A DNA stretch of 64,000 nt from JAWKOK01 sp963765875 (GTDB lineage: Bacteria; Chloroflexota; Anaerolineae; Caldilineales; Caldilineaceae), in the NCBI GenBank assembly GCA_963765875.1, contig CAVXYK010000029.1, forward strand, positions 124,001 to 188,000, written 5' to 3'. A program made the position numbers and the translations under genes. Shown one piece after another: positions 8,894 to 18,931 of this stretch (within the stretch, counting starts at the first letter, position 1; every line of letters begins with the position of its first letter). The notes under the pieces were generated by a model. That model made no database searches and was not told where the DNA came from. It saw only the letters and a program-made list of their open reading frames with translations.

Positions 8894-9925
8894 CTAATTC
8901 CAGAAGAAGGGTGGATATGCGTCGATGTCTCCGCGCAGATGACGGGCCAGCAACATGGCTTGGACGTGGGGAATCAGCCCAAAGGGAATGCGTTCTTTCA
9001 GATATGGGTGCATAATCTCATCTTGCTTGCGTTTCTGCCAGGCCCCCAACACCGCCTTGCGGGTCTCGTCATCCATCAGAGTACCGCCGCTTTCCTTCTG
9101 AACAAAGCCCTTGCCGCTAACTTGCTTGCGATTGACCAGGGTGAGCGCCAGCCGGTCGGCAAAGACCGGACGAAGCTCTTCCATCATGTCCAAGCGCCAG
9201 AGAGGGACGGCCAGGACGATCAGCGTGCAAGAAGCCCACATACGGGTCAAGGCCCACAGTCTCCAGGGCGGACGCAACTTCATAGGTCAGCAGAGTGTAG
9301 AAAAACGAGAGCAGCGCGTTCATGTTGTCCTGGGGCGGACGTCGAGTGCGTTTCTCAAAGAAGAAACTCTCCTTCTGATGCAGAATCAGTTGCCCAAAGA
9401 CCCCAAAGTAGCGTTTGGCCGCGTTGCCTTCCAGTCCTCGCAATGTCTCCACCGACTCTCTCCCTCACGGATGGCAGATCAGCATCTCCTTAAGAAATCA
9501 GATGTAGTTCGCAAGCCGGCACATCGACCAGCAAGGCATGGTCACGAAGTGCCCGGTCGATAACCGTCCGGCTGTTGGCAATCTTCCCCAGCAAAGCCGA
9601 CTGGCGATGGTTGCACTGGCGGCTTCGTTTTGAGAAAGATCATATTGCTTCTTGCGCAGCAGCAGATTGCCCTTTTCTTTGCCCGCTAACCCGTGCCAGA
9701 AAGCGCCCGCTGGGCTTGAGAAAGCAGAGCCCGATGTTGCGTTCGGCACATGCGCCCATCAGCGCCGGGCTCACCCCGGATAGTTGAAGCAGACGATGTT
9801 TTCCAGGTTGTGCAGCGGCAGGCGCATGGACGTTGTATCATCCTTCTTGACCACGACGTTTTCACCATCCAAGGACACATAGGCTTTGGGTGTGGTGACA
9901 TAGAGAACGTTGGCCAGTTTTTCAT
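8894..9925 (-). CDS. cas1: CRISPR-associated integrase Cas1 (type I-C), several frameshifts
   Basis: Integrates new spacers together with Cas2. ATG 9925 is followed by KKLANVLYVTTPKAYVSLDG only if one A is added to the A-run; the sequence as given is out of frame. Further shifts occur near 9780, near 9680-9500 and near 9205. Conserved parts are present across the frames: the beta-sandwich start, LRGLEGNAAKRYFGVF (metal-binding Glu), GLDPYVGFLHADRPGRPSLAL (His) and MMEELRPVFADRL (after the catalytic Asp). The protein ends in GDIDAYPPFFWN. The total is about 343 aa, the normal size. All catalytic motifs can be found, so errors in the sequence or a recent loss are both possible. Confidence 0.85.
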
Positions 9926-9928
9926 TGC

Positions 9929-10600
9929 CTACGCCCTTTCGATCTGTTGGCGGATGTATTCAGAGGCCGGCACAACTTCATTCTTGCAGATGGGGCAGGC
10001 AGATATCGGCCAGCGAGCAGGACTTGCACCCCTTGAACGGTTTTACTTTCGGCGTGTATCCTCGCTGAAAGTACGCGTGCATTTCCTTGGCCGCCTTGCG
10101 CACCAGGTCGCGCAGTTCGTCATGTGAGGTCCACAGCCACACGGCGGCGGGTTTGGCCGTAGTAGAGATAGCCGGTAGGGATCGAGATCGCCAGCATCTC
10201 CTCCAGGCAGATGGCCTGAGCGCATAGCTGGGCCTCGTCGCTGCGATCATGTTTCTTCTTGCCCCGCTTGTATTCCACCGGCGCGGCGAGAAAAGCAGCC
10301 CTCGTGCCCAGGCAGGTGGACGCCATCCGGCGATTCGGTGAACTCCACCACATCACATATCCCCGACAGACCGAGCGAGCGTGAAGCCACCGGCACCGAC
10401 CGGGCGACGATCACGCCCTTGCGCTTTTCGGTGAAGAAGGGATCGTCTGCCCGGCGGTGCATGATTTGGCCCTCGACGGTCAGCGCATTCTCCTGCCACT
10501 GACGCTCCACATGGATCAGCGCCCACTGCCGGCGGCAGAAGAGGAAGTGTTGGATGCCCGAGAGGGGCAGCATATCTTCGGGACTGGTTTCGGTGATCAT
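9929..10600 (-). CDS. cas4: Cas4 nuclease (type I-C), frameshifted
   Basis: RecB-like exonuclease with an iron-sulfur cluster that trims and selects PAM-containing prespacers. The start overlaps the cas7 stop (ATGA at 10597-10600). Pieces in order are LSGIQHFLFCRRQWALIHVE (first cluster Cys), EGQIMH, APVEYKRGKKKHDRSDEAQL (the PD-(D/E)xK 'VEYKRG' motif), LYYGQTRRRVAVDLT and FKGCKSCSLADICLPHL (three more Cys). Frame changes fall near 10300, near 10130 and near the end. If the last is accepted, the stop is at 9929 just before cas1. Length is about 223 aa, typical of Cas4. Confidence 0.85.
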
Positions 10601-11021
10601 AGTTTTTCGATGACGGTCACACCATCGGGCGCGCTGTCTGCGTCGATACTCACGTCGTAATCGGTAAAACTGCGCGGCACCACGACATCTGGCTTGCGCG
10701 TGACCTTGACCAGATCAAACAACTGATGCGAAGGAGCATTGCCCAGATCGCTGTCATGTTTGAAGACGATCAGGGTGCGGCTCGCCATCTTGCCGCGGGC
10801 CGCCGAGTGGTCGTGTTCGAACATGTTGACCAGAGCATCCCACAGCAGATCCAGGTCTTCATCGGAAAATCCGGTACCTTTGGTGGGTGCGTTGGCGAGT
10901 TTGGCCGAGACATAGCCCTCTGCACGATATAGGCCATAGGGGACATAGTGCTTGCGGCCCATTTCTGTTGTCTTGTCTTCGTCCTTTCGCGTCACAGTGA
11001 CTCGGTTATGGAAGCCTCTAG

Positions 11022-12603
11022 CAGTTTGTCGGAGAGAACCGACAGTCGGCTCTCTGACGGATCGGTGGTAATGTGAGAGCATGGCAAAGAAACGTAAGTT
11101 CAGACAAGCGGACTATGAGGCAACGGAAAAGACCCAAATCACGTTGGGCGAAGCGTTGCCGGAAGATCATCTGGCTCGATTCATCGTGAGCGTAGTCAGC
11201 CTGCTCGATTTGAGCAAGGTCTATGGTCAGTACAGCGACCGTGGGGGAGCGCCGTATGCGCCAGAAGTGCTGCTGGGGCTGTTGCTGTATGGCTACGCAA
11301 CCGGGACCTTCAGTTCTCGCAAACTGGAGAGGGCGACGTACGAATCGATTCCGCTTCGATACATTGCCGGGAACATGCATCCAGACCATGACACTATTAA
11401 CCAGTTTCGCAAGGAGAATCTGGAGACGCTGAAGGGATTGTTTGTACAGGTGCTGATGCTTGCCTACATATTGGGCCATGTGAGACTGGGCAACATCAGC
11501 ATTGATGGCAGCAAGGTCCATGCCGATGCGTCCAAGAGCAAGGCGGTGAGTTATGGACGTATCTTGTCGATGGAGAAGCGCTTGCAACAAGAGATCAATG
11601 AGTTGTTCGCCCTGGCTGAAAAGGCGGACAGCGAGCAACCGGACGATTTTGATATCGACGATGAGATCGGACGGCGCACCAAGAAGCTGGTGGATCTTGC
11701 CCAAGCCAAGGCAATGATAGAAACGATGGCCGCTCAACGCCATGCTCAAGAACAAGCCGAGTATGAACAGAAGATGGCTGCTCGCAAGGAGAAGGAAGAG
11801 CAAACTGGCAAGAAGACGCCAGGTCGTATCCCTCAGCCACCTGAACCCGGCCCGCGTGACAAAGACCAGGTCAATTTCACCGATCCAGAGTCTCGTATCA
11901 TGAAGAATGGCAACAACAAGGCTTTCCAACAATCGTACAATGCCCAGGCTGCGGTGGAACATGAGAGTCGCCTCATTGTGGGCAATACTCTTTCCAATCA
12001 CCCCAACGACAAGCAGGAAGGTGTGGCAACGGCCCAGGCGATCCCGGCTCAACTGGGTACCCCGAATGCGGCGGCCATGGATGCCGGCTATTTCAGCCCT
12101 GGGACAATCCAGGGCTTTGAAGCCATGGGCATCGAACCTTACATTGCTGCAGGTCGAGACAGCCATGCGTTCGATCGGCGGACGCTTCTGGAGGGTGAGC
12201 CAGAACCCCCGCCCGAGAATGCCAGCCACAAGACCAAAATGCACTACAAACTGTGCACCGAAGCCGGCAAAGCCATCTACAAACTGCGCAAGAGCACGGT
12301 TGAGCCGGTCTTCGGCATCATCAAGGAGATCATGGGTTTCCGACAGTTTTCCTTGCGCGGACTGACCGCGGCGGCCGGCGAATGGAATCTTGTTTGTTTG
12401 GCCTACAATCTGAAGCGTCTTCATGTATTACACACGACCTGATTCTGCGCGCCCTCAGACGGGAGGGCTGAGAAGATGCGACGCTCTGGAGCATGCATAT
12501 CCGTGATTATGTCTACTCCCTGCCTGCTATCGAGTCGATTTTGTCAAAAAACATGGCAACAGGCTCAACTATGTTCAATCTATGCTGTCTCTCCGACAGC
12601 CTG
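11022..12603 (+). mobile_element. IS1182-family insertion sequence inside cas7
   Basis: A 1582-bp element with imperfect terminal inverted repeats: left end CAGTTTGTCGGAGAGA at 11022, right end TCTCCGACAGCCTG ending at 12603. It is flanked on both sides by CTAG (11018-11021 and 12604-12607), a 4-bp palindromic target duplication. It carries one intact transposase gene on the plus strand, opposite to the cas operon. The perfect duplication and intact transposase suggest a recent insertion. Confidence 0.92.
11081..12442 (+). CDS. IS1182-family transposase
   Basis: A 453-aa DDE transposase, intact. N-terminal segments typical of the family are PYAPEVLLGLLLYGYATGTF, SSRKLERATYESIPLRYIAG and HPDHDTINQFRKEN. 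The catalytic acids are Asp142 (SIDGSKVHADASK), Asp334 (AAMDAGYFS) and Glu408 (STVEPVFGIIKEIMG). Between them lies a charged helical insert (residues about 160-265) ending in QVNFTDPESRIMKNG. The gene starts 60 bases inside the left inverted repeat. A 468-aa open frame on the opposite strand is its shadow. It probably moves the element by cut and paste at CTAG sites. Confidence 0.95.
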   Translation: MAKKRKFRQADYEATEKTQITLGEALPEDHLARFIVSVVSLLDLSKVYGQYSDRGGAPYAPEVLLGLLLYGYATGTFSSRKLERATYESIPLRYIAGNMHPDHDTINQFRKENLETLKGLFVQVLMLAYILGHVRLGNISIDGSKVHADASKSKAVSYGRILSMEKRLQQEINELFALAEKADSEQPDDFDIDDEIGRRTKKLVDLAQAKAMIETMAAQRHAQEQAEYEQKMAARKEKEEQTGKKTPGRIPQPPEPGPRDKDQVNFTDPESRIMKNGNNKAFQQSYNAQAAVEHESRLIVGNTLSNHPNDKQEGVATAQAIPAQLGTPNAAAMDAGYFSPGTIQGFEAMGIEPYIAAGRDSHAFDRRTLLEGEPEPPPENASHKTKMHYKLCTEAGKAIYKLRKSTVEPVFGIIKEIMGFRQFSLRGLTAAAGEWNLVCLAYNLKRLHVLHTT

Positions 12604-13115
12604 CTAGTTGTGAAATCGGATCAATGCTGCGCGAGAAGTTGATTTGTACTGGACCTCGAACGATACCTGCTGGAACATCGGTGCTCATCACAGCACCAAA
12701 GGTGCGATATCGTAGAAGTTCGCACACATCCATTTACGCAATTCCTGAATTTTCTGCACATTGTTCCGGATTGCCTTTATTTCATTCTTTGAGGCAGGAA
12801 TTCGGTGTAACGGTAGCAACGTATGCTGCCTCGTGTTGAGTATTCAAAAGGATATTCTCTTTGACATAGATTTGATGCCCTGGAGCATCTTCATGTACCA
12901 GTTCCGCATAGTTGCGGATCTTGCGCTTCAAGCAGACATCGGTGACGATGCCGTGGCCGGTTTCTGGATCAATCCGTGGCATATTTCCGGCATCCGGATC
13001 GCCGTTGGGGTTACCGTTTTCCACATCGTAAACAGGACAAATTCGTAGCGGTTGTTGATAGGGGTAGTCATGGTCTGATCTCCTGTGAAGATAGCTATTG
13101 GTTCTCGGGTTCTGA

Positions 13116-14968
13116 TCAGGATCGATTCAGAGGGCGGTTCGTTTCCTTTTTGGTGAAGAAGGCGGCGCGTTGATGGTAGTAGCCCAGCACGAAAATACCC
13201 TGTTCATCCAGGGTCAGCCGTGAAGGAATGGGGTTCTTCTCAACGTCGAGCAAATTCAGAATGTCTTGAATACGTCGATCGCTGGCATAGCCATATTCTG
13301 CCTTGGCAATGTGATGCTGAGAGAGTCGCAGAAGTGTAGGGAACACGGTCCTGGGCGAAGCGCAGGCCGAAGTGAAGTAGCGATCTTTGATGCTGGCGTT
13401 GACGTCACCGATGGCTTCTCCCTGAACTTTTTCCAACACGGCGAATAGGCGGCCCAGCAAATAGGCTGGAATTGTGGATTGCTCGTTGAGAGCCATGGTC
13501 AGTACCTCCTCGAATGGGTTTTGGGGTTGAAGGCGATATTTGCGCAACAAAAATGCCTTGATCGCCGCGGCGCGCACGTAGTTAATTTTGTGGATGCCTT
13601 TTCCGAGTCATCCATGTCGGCACGGATGCGGTTGATGATGGCGTAGTAAAGGGCCGCCGGATACGGTGCGTTGGTGAGAATGGAACGAGAAACAACTCCT
13701 GCCAACAAGGGAGATGCATTCTTGTCTTTGGATTTCTTGGAGATGGTCTCGTTAAGAATTCGCCATACAGTCAGATAGGTTGGCTGATCATCGTACTCCT
13801 TGACTATCTCCAAGATCCCGATAGTGCGCCATGATATTCTGGACAATCTTCTCGAAGGGATCTGCGATGAAGAAACGCACCGAAACCCGTGCTGCATTGG
13901 GGGCCAGGCCAAGGATGTAAAAGCGCGGGTTTTCGTCCCTCAAATCTGCCAGCAAAGCATCCAAATCAAGCATTTGAGTGCGCTTGACCTTCTCGGATAC
14001 TGTTTTCAAGGCGGCTTCGGCCTTTTTCCGTCCAGCCTGTTTTGCGGTCGCTTCATCCTCAACATATGTAGGATCGAAGATGCTGGCGAAGGCGGTTTCA
14101 TAGACCCGGCTGTCGCTCTCGGCCCAATAGACCACCGTCGTGTCACCCAGATAGAACTTCTTGTTCGGGTTGGCATCTGACAGCAAGTAATTCAGAACCG
14201 TCGTATAGGCGAAAGTCGCTTTTTCGCTGACCGGCGAATTGATACCCTGAGAACGATTGTATGATTCGTAAGCAGCAGCATTGAAGCCTACTAATGTTGC
14301 CCCGCTTGACTGTGCCCCTCGTACCCGTTTCAAGCTTGGATGCAAACGTGCGATGGATCGATCTTTCTCCAGTCACGAGGCATTGCATGTGATTCGCTCT
14401 CCTGTCCAGCTCTGGTGTTCTTCCCAAACCTCACGAATGCGCGGATCATTGTGTGCAAACGCACCGTTAATCAGAAAGACTAGATTTCCACCTGCCATAA
14501 GGGCGTCCAGGTTTCCGGCTATAGCAGGATAGTTGGCGGCCATGCGCTGGATCATATTGTTCAAGAAACGCAAGCATGGCACGAGCAGGCTCGCAATCAA
14601 CACCACTCAACAGATTCGTAATGCAACTGACGAAACGCACTCAAAGCGGTCCTGGCTGTATTCAGGCTTCTTATCGTCCCTTTCTGAAATCCCCAGAACA
14701 TACACGCTGTTGTCCCACAGGAAATTTGGCGGCGACATTGACTGAGCGCTTGACTTGGCCCGGCACAACCATCGGTCGCGGCACCTCCACCATCTTCTTG
14801 CCGCGCTGTTCCTGCGTAAACTGCGGCAGAATATCCAGCAACTCGCCCTGTGCTGAAATAGTTAAGTGCAAAGCTGACTCCAACCGTACTGTACCCAAAC
14901 GGGGCGATCTCAGTTTTGGGATCTTCTACCAGAATGTCGTAATACCGATTCAAAGCTTGCAGAATCAT
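13116..14968 (-). CDS. cas8c: Cas8c (Csd1), large subunit of type I-C Cascade, several frameshifts
   Basis: Recognises the PAM and holds the target DNA in type I-C interference. It starts at ATG 14968, overlapping the cas5 stop (ATGA), with MILQALNRYYDILVEDPKTE. It then needs frame changes near 14860, 14690, 14610, 14370, 13850 and 13590 to connect TISAQGELLDILPQF, PRPMVVPGQVKRSVNVAAKF, RIREVWEEHQSWTGERITC, SSGATLVGFNAAAYESYNRS, NPRFYILGLAPNAARVSVRF, GVVSRSILTNAPYPAALYYA and RAAAIKAFLLRKYR. The C-terminal signature is intact: YLLGRLFAVLEKVQGEAIG, RLSQHHIAKAEYGY and GIFVLGYYHQRAAFFTKK. The sum is about 617 aa, normal for Csd1. As it stands the gene cannot make a full protein, but every conserved block survives. 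Confidence 0.88.
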
Positions 14969-15627
14969 TGCCGCACCTCAACTTCGGTCAGATCAATTAC
15001 ACCGTCTTGCATGGTCGCTTTGAAGAACTGAGGCCTAATATCCTGAGGATCTCGAAAGTCCAGGTCATAGAGCATCCAGCCCAACTCTTGTGTGCCGCTC
15101 AACGGGCTTTGAGGAATATTCCCCCCTTCGATAAGGTCCACCTTTGCGCCAAACTCTCGGGTTCCCAGATAGGGTGCGTGGTAATGTTGCCCTTTGCGCA
15201 GACGGCGCAAGGCAATGTTGTAGTGCTTCTCCACCGTGTCATCTGGTCCGGCTTGTTCAGGTACAGGTTCAAAGTGGGCTTCCACAATGTAATCCACATT
15301 TTTCAGCACGAGGGCGGCGCGCTGTTGACGGGCATCGGTTGCATCCAGAAAAAACGGATCTGTCGCTCCATTCATGCGTCGCTCCGCCTCACGAGTTGAA
15401 ATCTTCTCGCTCACCTCGTTGCGCCGGATATTGGTGAATTCGATCTCACTCAGTACATGGATCTTGTCGATCACCCAACGGATGGCCGGTTTCCAGTAGA
15501 TGGCCTCGATGACACCTCGTGCCGCCGATGGCGTGATGACATCGTAGCTCACCCGTTCGACCTTCATTTCGGGTCGAGTGAACAGAGCGTAATCGCCACG
15601 GATGCGAATCGTGATTCCGTATCCCAT
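14965..15627 (-). CDS. cas5c: Cas5c (Cas5d), type I-C crRNA-processing endoribonuclease
   Basis: In type I-C systems Cas5 replaces Cas6: it cuts the pre-crRNA at the repeat and caps the 5' handle in Cascade. The start is set at ATG 15627 (MGYGITIRIRGDYALFTRPE) because AAGGAGG lies just upstream; an earlier frame start at 15654 would overlap cas3. The RAMP-like fold shows as KVERVSYDVITPSAARGVIE, IYWKPAIRW and RNEVSEKISTREAERRMNGA. QQRAALVLKNVDYIVEAHFE and REFGAKVDLIEGG follow. The gene is intact (220 aa) and overlaps cas8c by ATGA. It is the only Cascade subunit here without a frameshift. Confidence 0.95.
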   Translation of the reverse strand: MGYGITIRIRGDYALFTRPEMKVERVSYDVITPSAARGVIEAIYWKPAIRWVIDKIHVLSEIEFTNIRRNEVSEKISTREAERRMNGATDPFFLDATDARQQRAALVLKNVDYIVEAHFEPVPEQAGPDDTVEKHYNIALRRLRKGQHYHAPYLGTREFGAKVDLIEGGNIPQSPLSGTQELGWMLYDLDFRDPQDIRPQFFKATMQDGVIDLTEVEVRQ

Positions 15628-15650
15628 AAGATGAACCTCCTTTCTGGTCT

Positions 15651-18600
15651 TCAATCAAAGAATATGGCTTCCCCGCCACGACTTTCCGGGAGGACAAGCC
15701 CGGTTTGGGGATGGTAATAGTGCTTCATCCAATCTTCGTCTAACACATGGCATACATCAGCGATTGTCTGAATGACACCCAGACTCTGCAAACTCTGAAA
15801 TTCTCGTTCGTAAATGTTGACGGTGTACACCTGCAACTTGCGCAAGGTGCTAAACGGATAGAGCGTGTGCCGCAATTCCCGCAGCCGAATTTTCGCTTCT
15901 TTATCATACGGAATCACCACCGACACCGTATCGTCATCAATCAACTTGAAGTTTTCGGCCGCTGTTTTGAAATCGAAATCCAAGCTTCGGGAACCTTTGT
16001 CGAGAAAACTTAGAATTCTCCTGGCATCGAAACTGGCTTTATCATGCAGGGTGTAAAGACGGTCGTAGTAGGCCTCAATTGCCGCAATCGTCGTTGGATC
16101 CGTACTGAAATCACGCAGGGTACTCTTGGCCACAGCACCCGTCTGTGCGATGAAGATCGGCGTGCGCTTGATGAAGTCGGTCTTGGGGTCGAACACGAGC
16201 ATTTCCCCGATCGATTGCTTACCTTCCCGATTGATTCGCCCTGCCGCCTGGATGATTGAGTCCAATCCCGCCAGCGCACGATAGCCGACCGGGAAATCCA
16301 CGTCGATCCCGGCTTCCATAACCTGCGTCGAGACGACGCGGCAGACGTCCCCGTCTTCAAGCCGTTGGCGGATTTCCGTCAGGATTACCTTGCGGTGTAC
16401 CGGACACATCAAGGTTGAGAGGTGAAATCGCCCTTCCCCGACCAGTCCATCAAACAGCCCCTTGGCATGGCGACGGGTGTTGACAATACACAAAACCTGG
16501 CGCTGCGCTTCAAGCTTCTCCAGTAACTCTTGATCGGGCAGAGTTCCCAGTTCCTTCACCTGTACACGGCGATAGAAATCGAACAACTGTTGGGGATTGG
16601 GAGCCAGTTCCGTAAACTGCGTACTGTCTGGGAAGAATCGCTGCAAAGATGGTTGCGTGGCTGTGCAAAAGACTGTGCTGACTCCGTAATTATGCACCAA
16701 TTCCTGAACAGCCGATAGGCTGGGTGTCATGTATTCTCGCGGCAGCGTTTGAGCCTCATCGAAAATGATCACGCTCTTGGCGATGTTGTGCAGTTTGCGC
16801 GCCCGTGATTTCTTGCTGGCAAACAGGGACTCGAAGAACTGCACATTGGTCGTAACCACGATAGGGATGTCCCAGTTCTCGGCAGCCAATCTCAGCTTCT
16901 CATGTACGTCGTTGGTCTCATCGTCTGATGTATGTCGCAGCCCCTCCCAATCAAAATTGGAATGGTGCTCCAAGATGTTTTCCTCTCCCAGTATGCCCAA
17001 TGACTCCCTAAACACCGCAGCGTTTTGTTCAATGATGCTGGTAAAGGGAATGACATAGATGACTCGCTTCAACCCGTGAGCAATGGCGTGATTGAGTGCA
17101 AAAGCCATTGAGGCCAGTGTCTTGCCGCCACCAGTCGGCACGGTCAAGGTGAAAAAGCCCGGATCTTGGTTGGCTTTAGCCCGGCAGGCGTGCAGGGTTT
17201 CGGTACGCTTGCGGTTGATGGGCGTTTGCGGATCCTCGAAACGCTGCAAATATCGGTTGAATTGCTCAGCCAATGCCTCGATACTGGCATACTGACCGCG
17301 GGGCTTTTCGACCTCTTGCATATACCGTTCAGTGTCCAGCCAGTCGGCATCCACCAAGGTAGAGAACAACATGCGCGTCAAGAAGGATATTGAAAAGCCT
17401 GGATATTCACGATTGACTTTTATGTGCAGGGGCTGGAATTGTAGTTGGTTGGCATCAAGTTCCGTGGCATAGGCGCTGTAGTCTTCCAGTTGTTTCTTCT
17501 CCCGCCGCGCCAGAAGGGTTCCATCCGCTTCCGTATCACCAAGGCTGCCATAGTCGGGCAGACCAGAATGGTGCCCAGCGATGCAGTAGGACAGTAACTC
17601 GGCATAGGTGTTATCGGGCTTTGCGGGGAATAGGCTGACTATTTCCCGTGCGCCGGCAGTAGCATGATCGACTCGCTTGTTCGAGCCGCGCAACCGATCC
17701 TGAAAAGCCTGCGAGTATTTGCCAATGTCGTGCAAAATCCCAGCTACTCGTGCCAGTTCGGACACACCGGCATCTCGCCCCAGCTCAAAAGCCAGATCGC
17801 CAGTTTGGAATAAGTGGTCTCTCAGCAACTGCCACTCTGATTCATCGATGCCGGGCTTCGAGTGGGCATAGTATCGCTCGTCGAAGGTTTTGAACGCTGA
17901 AACAGCGTACAACTCAGCCAGCTGTCGTGCTTCTCGAATCAGCGACTCCCGCAATTTTACCGGCTCCAACACTTCGACTTTGCTGCCCCACCCGCGTATC
18001 CACGGCAACATCTCCTGCGGTTCGGCTACCCAAGCCCGCCAGAGCAGACTGCCGTCCGCTTCCAACACGGTCTGCTGCGACTGATGCCAGCGCGTCTCCT
18101 CCACCCGCTTGGCCACGCGTGGATGGAACTTGAGCACCACCTCCACCGGCTCGGCCTCCGTGTACCAGATGCCCCAGGCGTTAGCGAGCTTGGCACGCGG
18201 GTCAAAATCATCAGGAATCTCATAGCTGTCTCGGAGAATCTCGGCCGAGCGCAGCCGCTCCACCTTGAAAGTGCGCACAGCGCTTGGCGGCTCACGCCAG
18301 CCGATGACGTGTGCAGTCTGACCGACGGCATACGGTTCGATGAAGTAGGGCGAAAAGGTGTACTCAAAGACCCGCCCGTCTTCCATCTGGTGACTCACCT
18401 TCACCTTGCGCCCCACGGACCACGCCTCGGTCAGCTTCTGCAGCACGTCCAGGTAGACCGGATCACGATAGGCCGCAGCCTCGTCCATCATTTCGGCAGA
18501 ACGCAGCAGATGTCGGCTCACGTTGTTGTCCAGACGCCGCAAGGCCATGCCCAGCTTGCGTAGCGACGACGCAGCATGGGGGTTCTGTTTGTCCGTACGC

Positions 18601-18881
18601 GTTGCCAGCAGACGGGTCGCTAAATGGATGGCCATGATTTCATGTAGGCTGAAGGACGCTTTGGTCAGGTCGGCCGAGCGGTCCAACTTGAGCTTATTGC
18701 CGTCTAGATCATCTTCGTAGATGCTGGGCGGCAGATGATCCTTGTCCAGATAGCGACCAATGGTAGATCGGTTCACATTCAGGCGTCGGGCGATCTCGGC
18801 CCGAGTCATGCCCTCCGGGTGCGCCCAGAGCAGTTCCTCGATCTGCAACAGGCGTTGTGATTTCTCTTGTGCCCTGTTCAT
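15651..18881 (-). CDS. cas3: WYL-Cas3 fusion: HTH-WYL regulator joined to the type I-C Cas3 HD nuclease-helicase
   Basis: One uninterrupted 1076-aa frame with two halves. Residues 1-62 form a helix-turn-helix (QIEELLWAHPEGMTRAEIAR, LNVNRSTIGRYLDKD). Residues 140-225 form a WYL domain (VGRKVKVSHQ, FSPYFIEPYAVGQTAHVIGW, RTFKVERLRSAEIL) and 230-325 a WCX-like extension (PVEVVLKFHPRVAKRV). From about 330 the chain is Cas3. The HD nuclease has His356, HD at 384-385, DHATAG (His406) and HH at 437-438. The helicase has VPTGGGKT (581-588), IIFDEAQ (Asp708-Gln711), CTATQP (739-744) and QAAGRINREG (878-887), then the C-terminal domain. Canonical Cas3 lacks the first 330 residues. The start is ATG 18881 with AAAGGAAG upstream. 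There is no frameshift over 3.2 kb, unlike its cas neighbours. The joined regulator could repress the operon and respond to a ligand; that role is inferred. Confidence 0.95.
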   Translation of the reverse strand: MNRAQEKSQRLLQIEELLWAHPEGMTRAEIARRLNVNRSTIGRYLDKDHLPPSIYEDDLDGNKLKLDRSADLTKASFSLHEIMAIHLATRLLATRTDKQNPHAASSLRKLGMALRRLDNNVSRHLLRSAEMMDEAAAYRDPVYLDVLQKLTEAWSVGRKVKVSHQMEDGRVFEYTFSPYFIEPYAVGQTAHVIGWREPPSAVRTFKVERLRSAEILRDSYEIPDDFDPRAKLANAWGIWYTEAEPVEVVLKFHPRVAKRVEETRWHQSQQTVLEADGSLLWRAWVAEPQEMLPWIRGWGSKVEVLEPVKLRESLIREARQLAELYAVSAFKTFDERYYAHSKPGIDESEWQLLRDHLFQTGDLAFELGRDAGVSELARVAGILHDIGKYSQAFQDRLRGSNKRVDHATAGAREIVSLFPAKPDNTYAELLSYCIAGHHSGLPDYGSLGDTEADGTLLARREKKQLEDYSAYATELDANQLQFQPLHIKVNREYPGFSISFLTRMLFSTLVDADWLDTERYMQEVEKPRGQYASIEALAEQFNRYLQRFEDPQTPINRKRTETLHACRAKANQDPGFFTLTVPTGGGKTLASMAFALNHAIAHGLKRVIYVIPFTSIIEQNAAVFRESLGILGEENILEHHSNFDWEGLRHTSDDETNDVHEKLRLAAENWDIPIVVTTNVQFFESLFASKKSRARKLHNIAKSVIIFDEAQTLPREYMTPSLSAVQELVHNYGVSTVFCTATQPSLQRFFPDSTQFTELAPNPQQLFDFYRRVQVKELGTLPDQELLEKLEAQRQVLCIVNTRRHAKGLFDGLVGEGRFHLSTLMCPVHRKVILTEIRQRLEDGDVCRVVSTQVMEAGIDVDFPVGYRALAGLDSIIQAAGRINREGKQSIGEMLVFDPKTDFIKRTPIFIAQTGAVAKSTLRDFSTDPTTIAAIEAYYDRLYTLHDKASFDARRILSFLDKGSRSLDFDFKTAAENFKLIDDDTVSVVIPYDKEAKIRLRELRHTLYPFSTLRKLQVYTVNIYEREFQSLQSLGVIQTIADVCHVLDEDWMKHYYHPQTGLVLPESRGGEAIFFD

Positions 18882-18931
18882 TCGACACTTCCTTTGTGGT
18901 TGGTGGTTGTCGCTGTGAACAACTTATCACA

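Larger units (their letters stand above)
10597..13071 (-). pseudogene. cas7: cas7 (csd2), type I-C Cascade backbone, split by an IS element
   Basis: Cas7 coats the crRNA in the interference complex. ATG 13071 has an AGGAG site and reads MTTPINNRYEFVL, then after a one-base shift DVENGNPNGDPDAGNMPRID, the hallmark Csd2 start. It continues on 12608-12800 (RKWMCANFYDIRTFGAVMST, GPVQINFSRSIDPISQL). The IS at 11022-12603 follows. The C-terminal part resumes on the other side (TEMGRKHYVPYGLYRAEGYV, ALVNMFEHDHSAARGKMASR, FKHDSDLGNAPSH, VPRSFTDYDVSIDAD) to the stop at 10597. Removing the IS and one CTAG rejoins the two parts at SIDPISQL-EASI, with one further missing base. The insertion destroys the protein whatever the single-base shifts mean. 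Confidence 0.92.

Noticed and set aside
11018..12424. 468-aa open frame on the minus strand, seemingly a large gene
   Set aside because: It is fully antisense to the IS1182 transposase, whose DDE motifs and family segments are clear, and it has no recognisable motifs of its own.
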